A stretch of DNA of 64,000 nt from Hyphomicrobiales bacterium (GCA_017304475.1 JAFKKV010000034.1:1-64000); one strand, 5' to 3'. Counted from the stretch's first letter, positions 1 to 9,980 are shown. Notes: generated by a model from the sequence alone, not told the origin. A program made the numbers and translations.

Positions 1-67
1 TCTCTGGACATGGACGACCCCTCACCCGGCGCCTGACGGCGCCACCCTCTCCCTCTGGGAGAGGGTT
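1..67. repeat. Family A intergenic palindromic repeat, right half (cut by window start)
   Basis: The sequence matches the right arms of the elements at 33568-33729, 36248-36410 and 48777-48938: CCCCTCACCCGG, a short inverted repeat (GGCGCC-tgac-GGCGCC), then CCCTCTCCCTCTGGGAGAG. The left arm lies outside the window. No protein is encoded here. Confidence 0.85.
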
Positions 68-117
68 GTTTTCACGGCCCGTCCCCTTACTGCGCGCGCC
101 TCACTGCGCTTCCCCCT

Positions 118-1227
118 TTACTGCGCCGCCCGCCGGCGCAGCACCATGTCGCCGCGCAACAGGAAGCGCTGGGCGCGCTTGCCGTTGTCGACCTCGGTGG
201 TGAAGATATTGCCGCGCGAATCCACCGCGAGATTGTGGATCCAGTGAAACTCGCCGGCATTGCGGCCGCTGCGGCCGAAGGCGCCGACGACATTGCCGCT
301 GGCGCGTTCGAGGATGCGCACCTCGTTATTGGCGCCGTCGGCATTGATCAGGAAGGTCTCGTTCTGGTCGGGGAACAGCTCGAGGTCCCAGACCGAGCCA
401 TTGGCCAGCGTCCGCCGCTCGACGAAGAACTCGCGGACGAAGGTGCCGTCGCGCCGGAACACCTGGACGCGGTTGTTGACACGGTCGCAGACATAGACGA
501 GGCCGTCGCGGGCGAGCTTGACGCAATGGACGGGGTTGCCGAATTGCTGCGAGGGCGGCTGGTCGGGATTGAAGGCCGCGAGCCTGAGATCGGTCGGCGG
601 CCGGCCATAGGCGCCCCACATGCGCTTGAAGGCGCCGGTCTCGCTGTCGAACACGATGATGCGGTGGTTGTAATAGCCGTCGGCGATGTAGATCTCGTTG
701 TTGGCGACATCGACCGACATGTTGGCGGGGCGACCGAGCCGGGCAGTATCGGTGGAATTGGTCTGCGGACCGCTGCGGCCGATCTGCAGCACGAACCGGC
801 CGTCGCGGGTGAATTTCAGCACCTGTCCGTCATTCTCGCCATTGCCGGCGATCCAGACGAAACCCTTGCCGTCGATATGGATGCCGTGCTCGTTCTGCGG
901 CCAGTCGTAACCCTGGCCGGCTCCGCCCCAGGAGCGCAGCAAGGTGCCCGCCTGGTCGAATTCCAGCACCGGCGGCGCCGGCCGGCAGCATTTGGTGCGC
1001 GGCGGGTCGAGGGCCGCGGCGCGCTCGTCGTCGGTCAGGGTGCGCGGCCGCTGGATGACCCAGACATGGTCCTCGGCGTCGACCGCGACACCGGCGGCCT
1101 GGCCCATGATCCAATTGTTCGGCAATGATTTCGGCCAGGCCGCGTCGACCTGGTAGCTCGGCACGTCGGCGGCATTGGCCGTGCCGGCAAGCAGCAGCAG
1201 AGCCGCCGCGGCGATCAACCTGCGCAT
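118..1227 (-). CDS. Secreted NHL-repeat (beta-propeller) protein
   Basis: The product is about 369 residues long and begins with an n-region MRR, a hydrophobic stretch (LIAAAALLLLAGTANA) and a likely AxA cleavage site, so it is probably exported to the periplasm. The mature part has repeated NHL-type blades, for example GIHIDGKGFVWIAG, MSVDVANNEIYIADGYYNHR, CVKLARDGLVYVCDRVNNR and LAVDSRGNIFTTE, as in six-bladed propellers. I chose the ATG at 1227 because GGGAGG sits 5 nt upstream; a second ATG at 1230 and a longer reading frame from 1281 are possible. Substrate and role are unknown. Peptidylglycine-lyase-like propellers share the fold, but I see no basis for an enzymatic call. It stands alone, with repeats on both sides. 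Confidence 0.85.
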   Translation of the reverse strand: MRRLIAAAALLLLAGTANAADVPSYQVDAAWPKSLPNNWIMGQAAGVAVDAEDHVWVIQRPRTLTDDERAAALDPPRTKCCRPAPPVLEFDQAGTLLRSWGGAGQGYDWPQNEHGIHIDGKGFVWIAGNGENDGQVLKFTRDGRFVLQIGRSGPQTNSTDTARLGRPANMSVDVANNEIYIADGYYNHRIIVFDSETGAFKRMWGAYGRPPTDLRLAAFNPDQPPSQQFGNPVHCVKLARDGLVYVCDRVNNRVQVFRRDGTFVREFFVERRTLANGSVWDLELFPDQNETFLINADGANNEVRILERASGNVVGAFGRSGRNAGEFHWIHNLAVDSRGNIFTTEVDNGKRAQRFLLRGDMVLRRRAAQ

Positions 1228-1391
1228 CATGACCTCCCTTGGTGGTGTCCCGGCGGGCGTTTCGACGCCTCTTGGCTGCACGGATTGTCGCGGGGAGGTG
1301 GGGCCGGCTCAAGCCCGTAAGCTGACTGATGGCATTGACGGCTCGCCCGTCGCGATTGGCCCCTCTTGCGATCGGCGGCCGGTACATTCTC

Positions 1392-1575
1392 GACATCACC
1401 CCAAGGCAAAGCAATTGCTTTGCCTGAGGCCGAGGCGAAGCCGAGGGGAAGGGGGGCCAGGAGTTGCAGGGCTCCACCTTCAACACCACAAGACCGACCG
1501 AACGCACGCGCGGACGGCGCGGTGCGGCGACCCCTGGACCCCCTTCCCTCGCTTCGCTCGCCGGGGGTGACGTAG
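1392..1575. repeat. Family B long inverted-repeat element, degenerate copy
   Basis: A diverged left arm (GACATCACCCC, then GAGGCGAAGCCGAGGGGAAG) is answered by a right arm reading CCCCCTTCCCTCGCTTCGC and ending CGGGGGTGACGTAGAG. The same layout occurs at 14901-15105, 21248-21428 and 44048-44231. The region between the NHL gene and the GPR gene (1228-1685) holds only this element and the terminator at 1634. Confidence 0.8.
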
Positions 1576-1633
1576 AGGCCTATTCGACAGCCGGTGACGC
1601 GCCGGTTGGTGCCTTTGGGACCTCGCCTCCAAC

Positions 1634-1658
1634 AAAAAAGGGCGCCTCGCGGCGCCCT
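1634..1658 (-). terminator. Intrinsic terminator of the GPR-like gene
   Basis: Read on the minus strand there is a 7-bp GC stem (GGGCGCC / GGCGCCC, loop GCGA) followed directly by TTTTTT. It lies 28 bases beyond the stop codon of the 1686-8159 gene. Confidence 0.9.
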
Positions 1659-1685
1659 CTTCAGTGTCGGTGAACTTGGTCCGGC

Positions 1686-4600
1686 TCAGTCGAACCGGCC
1701 GCTCGAATGGGCCAGCAGGGTGAACACCTTGCCGGTTTCCGAGGTCAGGTAGGTGCGGGCGAGCGAGCCGTCGCGATCGTTGCGGTCGACATCGCCGAGC
1801 AGGCGCTGGAACTCGTCGATATAGCGGTCGACGGTGTCGCGGAATTCGGTGTCCCGGCGATAGCGGCGGCGCAGGTCGTCGAAGGTCTGCTGTCCCTGGG
1901 TGGTGTAGAGCCGGCGTGAGAACACGTTGCGTTCGCCACGGCGCCAGCGCTCCCAGAGATCGACGACGGCATCGTGATCGACCATCCGCGCGATGTCCGA
2001 GGACAAGGCGTCGAGATTGTCGAGGGCGGCGGGCGCCGGCGTCCGGCGCGAGGCCGGCCGCAGCGGTTCACCGTCGCCTTCGTCGGTCGAGGCCCGGGCG
2101 AGCAGGTCCGACAGCCAGCCGCGATCGGCGGTTCCACGCACCGGTTCGGCGCGGGCGGGGGCCTCGCGGCGCGTGTCGGCGACGCGCGGCCGCGGTGCCT
2201 CGGTCTTCGGCGCCTCGGCCCTGGACGGTTCCGCCCGCGGCAGTTCGGCGACGCTGCCCGAACCGCGCAGCGGCATGACCGGCAGAGGCACCGGCTCGCG
2301 CGCCGGCTCCGGCCGGCGGCTGGCGACCGGAGCGGTCGGCGAGGGATCGGCGACGTCATAGGCACGGCCGGACTTGGCGACGATGTCGTTCAGTTCGGCG
2401 AGCGCCTTGATCTGCTCGGCGACGACGCGGCGCATCGCGGCCGCGTTTTCCTGCGTCTCGCGCGGGATCTCGACCATGCCGCGGGACAATTCGCTGCGGG
2501 TCGCGGCGAGTTCTGCCTGGATTTCCGCCGCCATGCCCTTCAGCCCCGTGGTGAGCGAGGCAAAGCGCTCGGAGGCGTCCTGGAACAGCGCATTCATGTC
2601 GCCGGTCGCCTGGTCATAGGCCGAGCGCAGCGCGTGAGTGGTGCGCTCGCGCTCCTTGCCCGTGGCCAGCCTCAGGGCATCCGCCTGCTGATGGATGGCC
2701 TGGGTGGTCTGCCCGGTGGACTCGACCAGCACGCGGCCGATCTCGCGGGCGCGGTTCTCCGCGGCGCCGAGATTGTCGTCGAGCAGGCCGGAGAAGCTCT
2801 TGATCAGGTTGTCCATGTCCTCGGTCTTGCCGGCGAGATGGCCGATCAAGGTCTCGAGCGACACGCGGCGCTCTTCGAGCGAGTTGTCGAGCCGGATCTG
2901 CATCCGGTCGACCTGCTCGGCCGCATGGGTCAGCACGGCAGCCTGGGCGTCGAGGCGCTCGGCGAGCGTCGAGACATCCTGCAGCACGGTGCCGGCGACA
3001 TTGGAGAGCTGGCTGATCTGCCCGTTGAGCAACTGGGTCGAGCTCTCCGCCGTGGTCGAGGCGGTGTCGACGGAGGAGCGGAACTCGTCGATACGCTTGC
3101 CGAGCTGGCGGTTGATCGAGCCGAGATTGGTCTCGGCCTGGCTCGACAGCTCGCGCAGCACGATGTTCGACTCGGCGAGCTTGCTGAGCAGGCCGCCGAT
3201 CTCGCCGCGCAGCTGTTCGTTGGTCGAGGTCAGCGCGCTGATCGATTCACGTGCGCCTTCGTCGACGGTGGTGCGGAAGGCGGTCGAGGAATCGGTCAGC
3301 GTGCGGGCTGCCTGTTCGCTCGAGTCGGAGATCGAGCGGGTCACCTCGATGCCGGTTTCCGACAGGGCCTGGGTGATCTCGGCGCCCTTCTGCCCGAGCA
3401 CATCGGCAATGGTCGCGCCGCGGTGTTCCAGGGCGCGGACGACAATGTCGCCGACGCGGCTGACTTCCGAGGTGATCGTGCGGCCATTCTCGCCGAGGCG
3501 CGCGATGAGGTTGCCGCCGCGCTCGTCGAGCAGCGAGGCGAGTTCGGTCGAACGGGCGCCGAGCACCGCGTTGATCTCGTTGACCCGGGTCGACAGGCCG
3601 AGCGTGATGTCGCTCGAAATGGTCGAGAGCGTGCGCTCGACCTCTTCGGCATTGGAGCGCAGCGTCGAGGACACGGCCTCGACCTTGTCGGCGAGCTTCT
3701 CGGCGATCGAGGTGCCGCGCTCGTCGAGCGTCTGCGACACGGTTTCCAGGCGACCGACCACGACCTGCTCGAAGTGGGCGACCCGGGTATCGAGCGACTC
3801 GGCCACTTCCTGGGCACGGCTGCCGAGGGTGCGGTTGATCTCGTCGGCCTTGTCGCTGAGCGTCGCGGTGATCTGATCGGCCTTGCCGGTGAGGGTATAG
3901 GTGACCTCGTCGGACTTGTCGCTGAGCGTGCGGGTGATCTCGCTCGACTTGGCGGAGAGGTTGTCGGCGATTTCCACCGACTTGCTCGCCAGGGTCCGGG
4001 CGATCTCGTCCGAGCGGCTGGTGATGTTGTAGGAGATCTCGTCCGACTTGACCGCCAGATGCTCGACGATTGCGTCGGATTTCGTGGTCAGGTTCTGGGC
4101 GATCTCGTCCGACTTGATCGCCAGGTGCAGCGCGATCGCGTCCGACCGGCTGGTCAGGCTCTGGGCGATCTCGTCGGATTTCGACGACAGGTGACGGGCG
4201 ATCTGATCCGACTTCGAGGTCAGGCTCTCGGCGATCTCGTCCGACTTGGAGGTCAGGTTCTGAGCGATCTGCTCGGACTTTTCGGTAATGCTCTGGGTGA
4301 TCTCGTCGGACTTGCTGACGAGGTTATGGGTGATCTCGGCCGACTTGTTCTCCAGCGCCTCGGTGACGCTGCGGCCACCGTCGCCGAGCACCTTGGCGAG
4401 TTCGAGCGTGCGGCTGGCGAGCGTGGCGTTGAACGCCTGGGCGCGGTTGTCGAGCGCCTGGTCGATGCGGGCGAGCCGGCCGTCCAGGGCCTCGGTGATC
4501 TCGACGCTCTTGCTCGAGACCCGGTCGGCGAATTCGCGCGTGTCGTTGAGGATCCGGTCGGCGAGTTCGCCGCCCTTGCCCGCGATGGTCGCGTCGAGCG

Positions 4601-7600
4601 CGCCGATATGGTTGGTGAGCTTGTGGTCGAGCAGGGCGACATGGGTCGCGACCGACTCGCCGAGCGTCGTGGCGTGGCCGGCGACCCGCATCTCGAACTC
4701 GGAGGTGTGGCGACCGATCGCGTCCTCGAGCGTGGTGGCGTGCGAGGTGACCAGCTCGCGCAGGCCGGAGGTGTGGCGGCCGATGGCCTCCTCGAGCGTC
4801 GCCGCATGGCCGGCGACCCGGGTTTCGAAGCCCTGGCTCTGGCGGCCGATGGTTTCTTCCAGGTTGGCGGCCTGGCCGGAGACGCGCTCCTCGAAGGCCG
4901 TGCTGTGGCGGACGATGGCGTCCTCGATATTGGCGGCGTGGGTGAGGATGCGCTCCTCGAAGCCGGTGCTGTGCCGGACGATGGCGTCCTCGACATTGCC
5001 GGTATAGGCGGCGACACGCTCCTCGAAGCCGGCGCTGTGGCGGCCGATGGCGTCGTCGAGATTGGCCGCATGGGCCGCGACCCGGGCTTCGAAGCCCGAG
5101 CTGTGGCGGTTGATCGCGTCTTCCAGGGTGACGACGTTCTGGGCGATGCGGGTGACGATGGCCTCGCCATGCTCGTCGACGGCCGAGGAGACGGCGGTCG
5201 CGGCGTTCTGCAGCCGCGCGGTGATCTCGTCGGTCTTGGCGGTGAGCGTGCCGGCGACATCGGCGCCGATGGCGCCGAGGCGGTGGGTGAGGTCGGTGCC
5301 CTGGGTGGCGAAGGCCGAGAGCACGTCGGTGCCGGCCAGTTCGATTTCCGACTTCAGCCCGGCGGTGCGCTCGGAAATCGAGGTCGTCACCGTCTCGCCG
5401 GCGCGATAGAGCGCCAGTTGAACGTCCTGGGCCTTTTCGGTCAGGGTCTCGACCACCTGGATGCCGACATCGCCAATGGCCGACCGCGCCTCGGTGGTGC
5501 GCTGGGCGATCGCCTGGGCGATCAGCTGGCCGGTGACCGACAGGCGCTTGTCGAGTTCGTCGCCATTGACGGTGACGGTCGCATGCAGCCGGTCGCCGGT
5601 CTCGGCGATGCGCTGGACGATCGCGTCGCTGCGCTGGCCGAAGACCTCGCCGGTTTCGGCGATGCGCGCCACGAGCGCGTCGCCGCGTTCGCCGAAGATG
5701 GTGCCGGTCTCGGCGATGCGCGCCACGAGCGCGTTGCCGCTTTCGCCGAAGGTCTCGCTGATCTGGCCGCTGGTGGCTTCCAGCTTGTCGATGACGCCGG
5801 CCACGGTGACCTGCAGCCGGTCGCCGGTGTCGGAGATGCGGGCGACGAGCGACTCGCCGCGCTGGCCGAAGGTCTCGGCGATATGGCCGCTGGTCGATTC
5901 CAGCTTGTCGACCACGTCGGCGACGGTGGTCTGCAGCCGGTCGCCGGTCTCGGCGACGCGGGCGACCAGCACATCGCCGCGCTGGCCGATGGTTTCGGCG
6001 ATCTGGCCGCTGGTGGTCTCGAGCTTGTCGATGACGTCGGTGACCGCGGTATGCACCCGGGCGCCGGTCTCGGCGATCCGGAAGGCGATCGCCTCGCCAC
6101 GCTGGCCGATGGTCTCGGCCACCTGGCCGCTGGTGGTTTCGAGCCGGTCGACGACATCCGTGACCGTGCCGTGGAGCCGATCGCCGGTCTCGGCGATGCG
6201 GGCCACGAGCGCGTCGCCGCGCTGGCCGAGGGTATCGGCGATATGGCCGCCGCTCATTTCCAGCTTGTCGACCACGTCGGCGACGGTCAGTTGCAGCCGG
6301 TCTCCGGTGTCGGCGATGCGGGCGGCGAAGATATCGCCGCGCTGGCCGATGGCTTCGGCGACATGGCCGCCGGTCAATTCGAGCTTGTCGACGACCTCGG
6401 TGACGGTGGTCTGCAGCCGGTCGCCGGTCTCGGCGATACGGGCGGAGAGGACGTCGCCGCGCTGGCTGATGGTGTCGGCGACGAAACCGCCGGTCTGTTC
6501 GAGCTTGTCGACGACTTCGCCGCCGCGGGTGGAGAGCTCGCTGACAATGGTCTCACCGGTCTCCTTCAGGCGCGCGGTGACCTCATTGCCGCGCGTCGAC
6601 AATTCGACGACCAGCGTTTCGCCGGCTTCCTTCAGGCGCGAGGTGACGTCGCTGCCCCGGCCGGAGAGTTCGTTGACCAGGTTCTCGCCGGTCACCTTCA
6701 GGAGCGAGGTGACCTCGCCGCTCTGGCTCGACAATTCGGCGACCAGGTTGTGGCCGGTCTCGCGCAGCAGGCTGGTGACCTCGCCGCCGCGGGTCGACAA
6801 TTCGGCGACAAGCGCCTCGCCGGTATCCTTCAGCCGCTCGGAAACCTCGCCGCCGCGGTTGGACAGCTCGGTGACCAGGGTCTCGGCGGATTCCTTCAGG
6901 CGGGTGGCGACCTCGTCGGCGCGCGAGGCGATGGCATGGGTGATGTCGGCACTGGTCGCGGCCAGGTGCTCGGTCATCGTGGTGCCGGTCTCGGACAGCT
7001 TGGCGGCCATGGTCGAGCCGGTCTCGGCCATGGCGATGGTGACGCTGTTGCCGGTATCGGTGAGCACGTTGGTGACGCGGTCGCCGGTGGTCGACAGCGC
7101 GCGGGTGACGTCGTCGCTGGTCGCGGCCAGCCGCTCGACGATATCCGTGCCGCGCACCTGCATCTGGTCGATCATGTGGTCGCCGGCGCGGCCGAGCGCG
7201 ACGGTGATCGCCTCGGTCTTGTCGGCCAGCGTGCCGGCCACCCGCAGGCCGCTCTCGTCGATGCGGCGTGTCAGGGTGTCGCCGGCATCGGCCATCTGGG
7301 AGGCCAGATGTTCGTGGGCGCTGGTGATGGCGCCGCGCACGCGCTCGGAATTCGAGACGATGGCCTCGCGTTGGGTGACCAGCTCCTCGATCAGGTTGCG
7401 GATGCGCAGTTCGTTGTCGTTATAGGCGCGCTCGAGCGAGGCGACCTCGTTGTGGACCAGCGATTCCAGTTCATTGGCGCGGGCGAGCGCGCGCTCGACG
7501 CCGTCGCCCATGGCGGCGACCTCGCGGCGGATGGCCTGGCCGACCGAGACGACGGACTCGCGCGCGATCGTTTCCGGCTCGGCGAGGCGAATGGCGACTT

Positions 7601-8159
7601 CGCTCATGCCGCGCGCGACCATGCGCATTTCCTGGGTGCGGCGGATCAGGCCGCCCATGACGAAGAAGAAGATCACCGGCAGGAGCAGGGCGGCGGCGAA
7701 AGCCAGCACGGTGGGCGAGGTGACGTCGACGCTGGCGCCGGCGAGGACGCGCGAGCCGAGGAACAGGCCGAGCCCGATCCAGGCGATCGACATGAAGAAG
7801 GCGATCCACAGCGGCGTCGCGGAAGCACGCCTGGACAACCGGTCGAGCAATTGGGCGATGTCGCGCCGGTCGTCATTGGCCGGGGCCTGGGTCGGCGCCA
7901 CCACGCTGTCGGAGCGTTTGGTGTCGGCGAACAGATCGTCGTCGAGCCTGACCGGGGAGGCCTGCGCCTTGGCGTTCTCGGCCGACCGGGCCGGCTGGAC
8001 CTTGGCGGGCTGGGCCTTGGAAGGCTCCTGGGCCGCCGTATTGCCCGGGCTCTTGGCCGTGCCCTTGCTCGCCTCTTCGGTCGCGAGGTTCAGCGCATCC
8101 TGGATCGCCGCAAGAGCGGCCTCGGCCGGATCCTGGATCTTCTTGGGAGTGTTCGCCAT
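1686..8159 (-). CDS. Giant polar coiled-coil membrane protein, GPR/RgsE-like (growth pole ring)
   Basis: The product has about 2157 residues. An Ala/Lys/Pro-rich cytoplasmic N-terminus is followed by two membrane segments (about residues 115-140 and 148-170). A very long apolipoprotein-like helical region then shows several repeat types: 22-residue units around xELSxRGGEVxxxLKETG (about 416-546), 40-residue units VVDKLExTGGxxAxTxxQRG...ARIAETGDRL (about 550-866), 22-residue units DAIGRHSxGFEERVxxH (about 1010-1170) and 11-residue units EIAxxLxSKSD (about 1270-1450). A Pro-rich linker and a compact C-terminal domain (about 2050-2157) follow. Size and architecture match the Agrobacterium GROWTH POLE RING and Sinorhizobium RgsE proteins, which are needed for unipolar growth. 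I chose the ATG at 8159 (MANTPKK) over the TTG at 8180. The assignment rests on architecture, not on an alignment. Confidence 0.82.
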   Translation of the reverse strand: MANTPKKIQDPAEAALAAIQDALNLATEEASKGTAKSPGNTAAQEPSKAQPAKVQPARSAENAKAQASPVRLDDDLFADTKRSDSVVAPTQAPANDDRRDIAQLLDRLSRRASATPLWIAFFMSIAWIGLGLFLGSRVLAGASVDVTSPTVLAFAAALLLPVIFFFVMGGLIRRTQEMRMVARGMSEVAIRLAEPETIARESVVSVGQAIRREVAAMGDGVERALARANELESLVHNEVASLERAYNDNELRIRNLIEELVTQREAIVSNSERVRGAITSAHEHLASQMADAGDTLTRRIDESGLRVAGTLADKTEAITVALGRAGDHMIDQMQVRGTDIVERLAATSDDVTRALSTTGDRVTNVLTDTGNSVTIAMAETGSTMAAKLSETGTTMTEHLAATSADITHAIASRADEVATRLKESAETLVTELSNRGGEVSERLKDTGEALVAELSTRGGEVTSLLRETGHNLVAELSSQSGEVTSLLKVTGENLVNELSGRGSDVTSRLKEAGETLVVELSTRGNEVTARLKETGETIVSELSTRGGEVVDKLEQTGGFVADTISQRGDVLSARIAETGDRLQTTVTEVVDKLELTGGHVAEAIGQRGDIFAARIADTGDRLQLTVADVVDKLEMSGGHIADTLGQRGDALVARIAETGDRLHGTVTDVVDRLETTSGQVAETIGQRGEAIAFRIAETGARVHTAVTDVIDKLETTSGQIAETIGQRGDVLVARVAETGDRLQTTVADVVDKLESTSGHIAETFGQRGESLVARISDTGDRLQVTVAGVIDKLEATSGQISETFGESGNALVARIAETGTIFGERGDALVARIAETGEVFGQRSDAIVQRIAETGDRLHATVTVNGDELDKRLSVTGQLIAQAIAQRTTEARSAIGDVGIQVVETLTEKAQDVQLALYRAGETVTTSISERTAGLKSEIELAGTDVLSAFATQGTDLTHRLGAIGADVAGTLTAKTDEITARLQNAATAVSSAVDEHGEAIVTRIAQNVVTLEDAINRHSSGFEARVAAHAANLDDAIGRHSAGFEERVAAYTGNVEDAIVRHSTGFEERILTHAANIEDAIVRHSTAFEERVSGQAANLEETIGRQSQGFETRVAGHAATLEEAIGRHTSGLRELVTSHATTLEDAIGRHTSEFEMRVAGHATTLGESVATHVALLDHKLTNHIGALDATIAGKGGELADRILNDTREFADRVSSKSVEITEALDGRLARIDQALDNRAQAFNATLASRTLELAKVLGDGGRSVTEALENKSAEITHNLVSKSDEITQSITEKSEQIAQNLTSKSDEIAESLTSKSDQIARHLSSKSDEIAQSLTSRSDAIALHLAIKSDEIAQNLTTKSDAIVEHLAVKSDEISYNITSRSDEIARTLASKSVEIADNLSAKSSEITRTLSDKSDEVTYTLTGKADQITATLSDKADEINRTLGSRAQEVAESLDTRVAHFEQVVVGRLETVSQTLDERGTSIAEKLADKVEAVSSTLRSNAEEVERTLSTISSDITLGLSTRVNEINAVLGARSTELASLLDERGGNLIARLGENGRTITSEVSRVGDIVVRALEHRGATIADVLGQKGAEITQALSETGIEVTRSISDSSEQAARTLTDSSTAFRTTVDEGARESISALTSTNEQLRGEIGGLLSKLAESNIVLRELSSQAETNLGSINRQLGKRIDEFRSSVDTASTTAESSTQLLNGQISQLSNVAGTVLQDVSTLAERLDAQAAVLTHAAEQVDRMQIRLDNSLEERRVSLETLIGHLAGKTEDMDNLIKSFSGLLDDNLGAAENRAREIGRVLVESTGQTTQAIHQQADALRLATGKERERTTHALRSAYDQATGDMNALFQDASERFASLTTGLKGMAAEIQAELAATRSELSRGMVEIPRETQENAAAMRRVVAEQIKALAELNDIVAKSGRAYDVADPSPTAPVASRRPEPAREPVPLPVMPLRGSGSVAELPRAEPSRAEAPKTEAPRPRVADTRREAPARAEPVRGTADRGWLSDLLARASTDEGDGEPLRPASRRTPAPAALDNLDALSSDIARMVDHDAVVDLWERWRRGERNVFSRRLYTTQGQQTFDDLRRRYRRDTEFRDTVDRYIDEFQRLLGDVDRNDRDGSLARTYLTSETGKVFTLLAHSSGRFD

Positions 8160-8577
8160 TGTCGTCGCCCGCGTCCTCAAACTCTCGCAGACAGGCTCCC
8201 GACAGCCCTCGTGTCACGGCCCAAGTGCCTCTCGGACGCAACACAACGAATGACGGGACAACAGTCCGCCGCACCAATAATCTACCGGTGACATCTCCGG
8301 AAAGATACCGGGACACCCCGGCGTTTCCCAAACATCGTTAACGCCTTGTTCACCATGTTTTCAGCCAAGTGCTTGAAATGGCTTGGTTGATGGAATCCAA
8401 CCAGCGGCCCGGCCTGGTTTCTGCTTCGTTAACCTGTGGATCGCAGGTGAGACGGCGGGGCCGGACGGCGCCGCGGGCGGCTCGCGTCCGCCGGCCGGGC
8501 GCGGAGTGCTGCTTTCGACCATCGGCGATGTCGACAGCGGCCCCGGGCCTATGGTGACCTGTGTCCGTGAGGGAATG
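8160..8577. promoter_or_regulatory. Divergent promoter region between the GPR-like gene and the zinc-ribbon gene
   Basis: This gene-free stretch of about 420 bases holds the upstream sequences of both flanking genes. It contains TTAA-CGCCTTG-TTCAC at 8338-8353, one mismatch from a CtrA box (TTAA-N7-TTAAC), which would suit a cell-cycle-linked polar protein. No clear -35/-10 pair was identified. Confidence 0.35.
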
Positions 8578-9240
8578 ATGCCGACCTGTTCAGTCTGCCA
8601 CAAGACCAACCAGTTCCTGCGGATCGAGGCCTTCGGCGTCTGCTCGGATTGCTATCCCGAGCACGGGCCGGTCATTCGCGACGCGGTCGCCGGCATCGTC
8701 CAGGAGGCCGAATACCGTGTCGGGGTGAAGCGCACCGACCTGCAGCTCGACTCCGTCGCCCGGTCGATCGCCCATTGCGAGGCGCTGCGCCGCTACGGCG
8801 TGCTGCCCGGCGTCGATGTCGATCCCGGCATCTTGGCCGGGGAGCTCGAGGCGGCGAGGACCGCCATTATCGAGGACGTCATTCGCGCGCAGTGGTTTGC
8901 CGCGCGCGAGCGCGTGAAGGATCTGCGGGGCGGGGGCGACAAATTGAACGCCTATACATCGGCCATCGAGCGCATCCAGGCCCTGATGGCCCATGTCGAC
9001 GACGTCGGCCTCATCGAGAAGGCCGTCATGGTGATGCGGGCCGAGCGCGACAAGCTGGCCTTCGACCAGTTGTTCGACCGGGCGGAGCTGGCCGAGGCCA
9101 AGGGGCAGAGAGCCAAGGCGCGGGATCTCTATATCGAAGCCGCCTTCAGCCTGGCGAAGGATGTGACGCCCGACGAATTTCAACAGGACCTGCGGGCAAA
9201 GGTCGAAGCGAAGATCAACCAGCTCGGCGGCCGGCCTTAA
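8578..9240 (+). CDS. Zinc-ribbon protein of unknown function
   Basis: The product has 220 residues and begins MPTCSVCHKTNQFLRI, followed by FGVCSDCYPEH. The two CxxC pairs about 20 residues apart predict a zinc ribbon. The remainder is mainly helical; the C-terminal part (FDRAELAEAKGQRAKARDLYIEAAF) looks like a TPR-type helix pair. The start is taken as the second of two adjacent ATGs because GAGGG lies 4 nt upstream; the first ATG (8575) is equally in frame. The function is not recognised. It is divergent from the GPR-like gene. Another CxxC protein (9981-10190) lies nearby but shows no obvious sequence similarity. Confidence 0.8.
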   Translation: MPTCSVCHKTNQFLRIEAFGVCSDCYPEHGPVIRDAVAGIVQEAEYRVGVKRTDLQLDSVARSIAHCEALRRYGVLPGVDVDPGILAGELEAARTAIIEDVIRAQWFAARERVKDLRGGGDKLNAYTSAIERIQALMAHVDDVGLIEKAVMVMRAERDKLAFDQLFDRAELAEAKGQRAKARDLYIEAAFSLAKDVTPDEFQQDLRAKVEAKINQLGGRP

Positions 9241-9473
9241 ACCGCGCGCGCTGTCGGGGGCTGTTGCCGCCCGGCGGTTTCCGGCCCGACCGGCCGGCGA
9301 GGCCTTCACGCGCCCATCGCGGCAGGCGCCGCCCCAGGCTGCGCCGCGGCTCGCGGCCGTTCGCGCATGGGCGCCTGCGTCCCGTGGTCGCGCCAGGTCG
9401 ATTCAGCATTTTCGCGCCACATTCCCTTGCGAGAGGTTGGCGTTGATCCGCGTCCGTTGGCGATGGATCGCAG

Positions 9474-9776
9474 ATGTGGAGAGAAGGTTTGTACTATAAA
9501 TTGAAAGTAGTCCCCGCGATATCAGTAATCGTCATTGGCATGATTTCCGCGGGGCATGCCTCGTCCGTCAACAATCGCTCGCCGGGTGACGGTGCGCCGG
9601 CTGGTCGGTCGCTGCGCCTGGCCCAAAGCCCATTGCCGGCCTGTGTCCTCTATTCGTCATCTCGCCTGACGCCGGAGGGCTTGATGCGCTGTTCCTACCA
9701 GTGCGGCGATCGGATCGTGATCCGCAGTTCCTACAATTCCTGTCCGTCGAGCGTCGCGCGGCCGGCGGAGAGATAG
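9474..9776 (+). CDS. Small putative secreted protein
   Basis: The reading frame of 100 codons starts MWREGLYYKLKVVPAISVIVIGM, a basic n-region plus a hydrophobic core typical of a signal peptide ending near GHASS. The mature part contains four cysteines (ACVLY, RCSYQCGD, NSCPSS) that could form disulphides. The 5' part is richer in A+T than its surroundings. TTG codons at 9489 and 9501 are alternative starts, and GGAGAGAAGG just before 9489 could serve as a ribosome site. The family is not recognised, and the gene may be lineage-specific. Confidence 0.5.
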   Translation: MWREGLYYKLKVVPAISVIVIGMISAGHASSVNNRSPGDGAPAGRSLRLAQSPLPACVLYSSSRLTPEGLMRCSYQCGDRIVIRSSYNSCPSSVARPAER

Positions 9777-9980
9777 CGCGGTTTCGGCAAGGGCCGGGGG
9801 GCGTTCCGCGCCCCTCGGCCGAGACAGTTCCGGTGGCGCGCATGATGGGCGGGGAGGTATTGCCATGGCGGCTGCCGCGACACGCGGCATTCGCGACGCA
9901 CACGAAGCTTGCAACGAGCGACGCGGGCGCGCTCGCCGCTGCCACGCGCGGACCGGCTTTCGCCGCGGTGCCGATGCGCT

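Noticed and set aside
1974..8291. A 2105-codon open frame on the plus strand, antisense to the whole GPR-like gene
   Set aside because: The high-GC third-position pattern of the repetitive minus-strand gene keeps the opposite frame open. The predicted protein is a low-complexity mirror of the repeats with no domain, and the true gene has a terminator, membrane helices and a known architecture.
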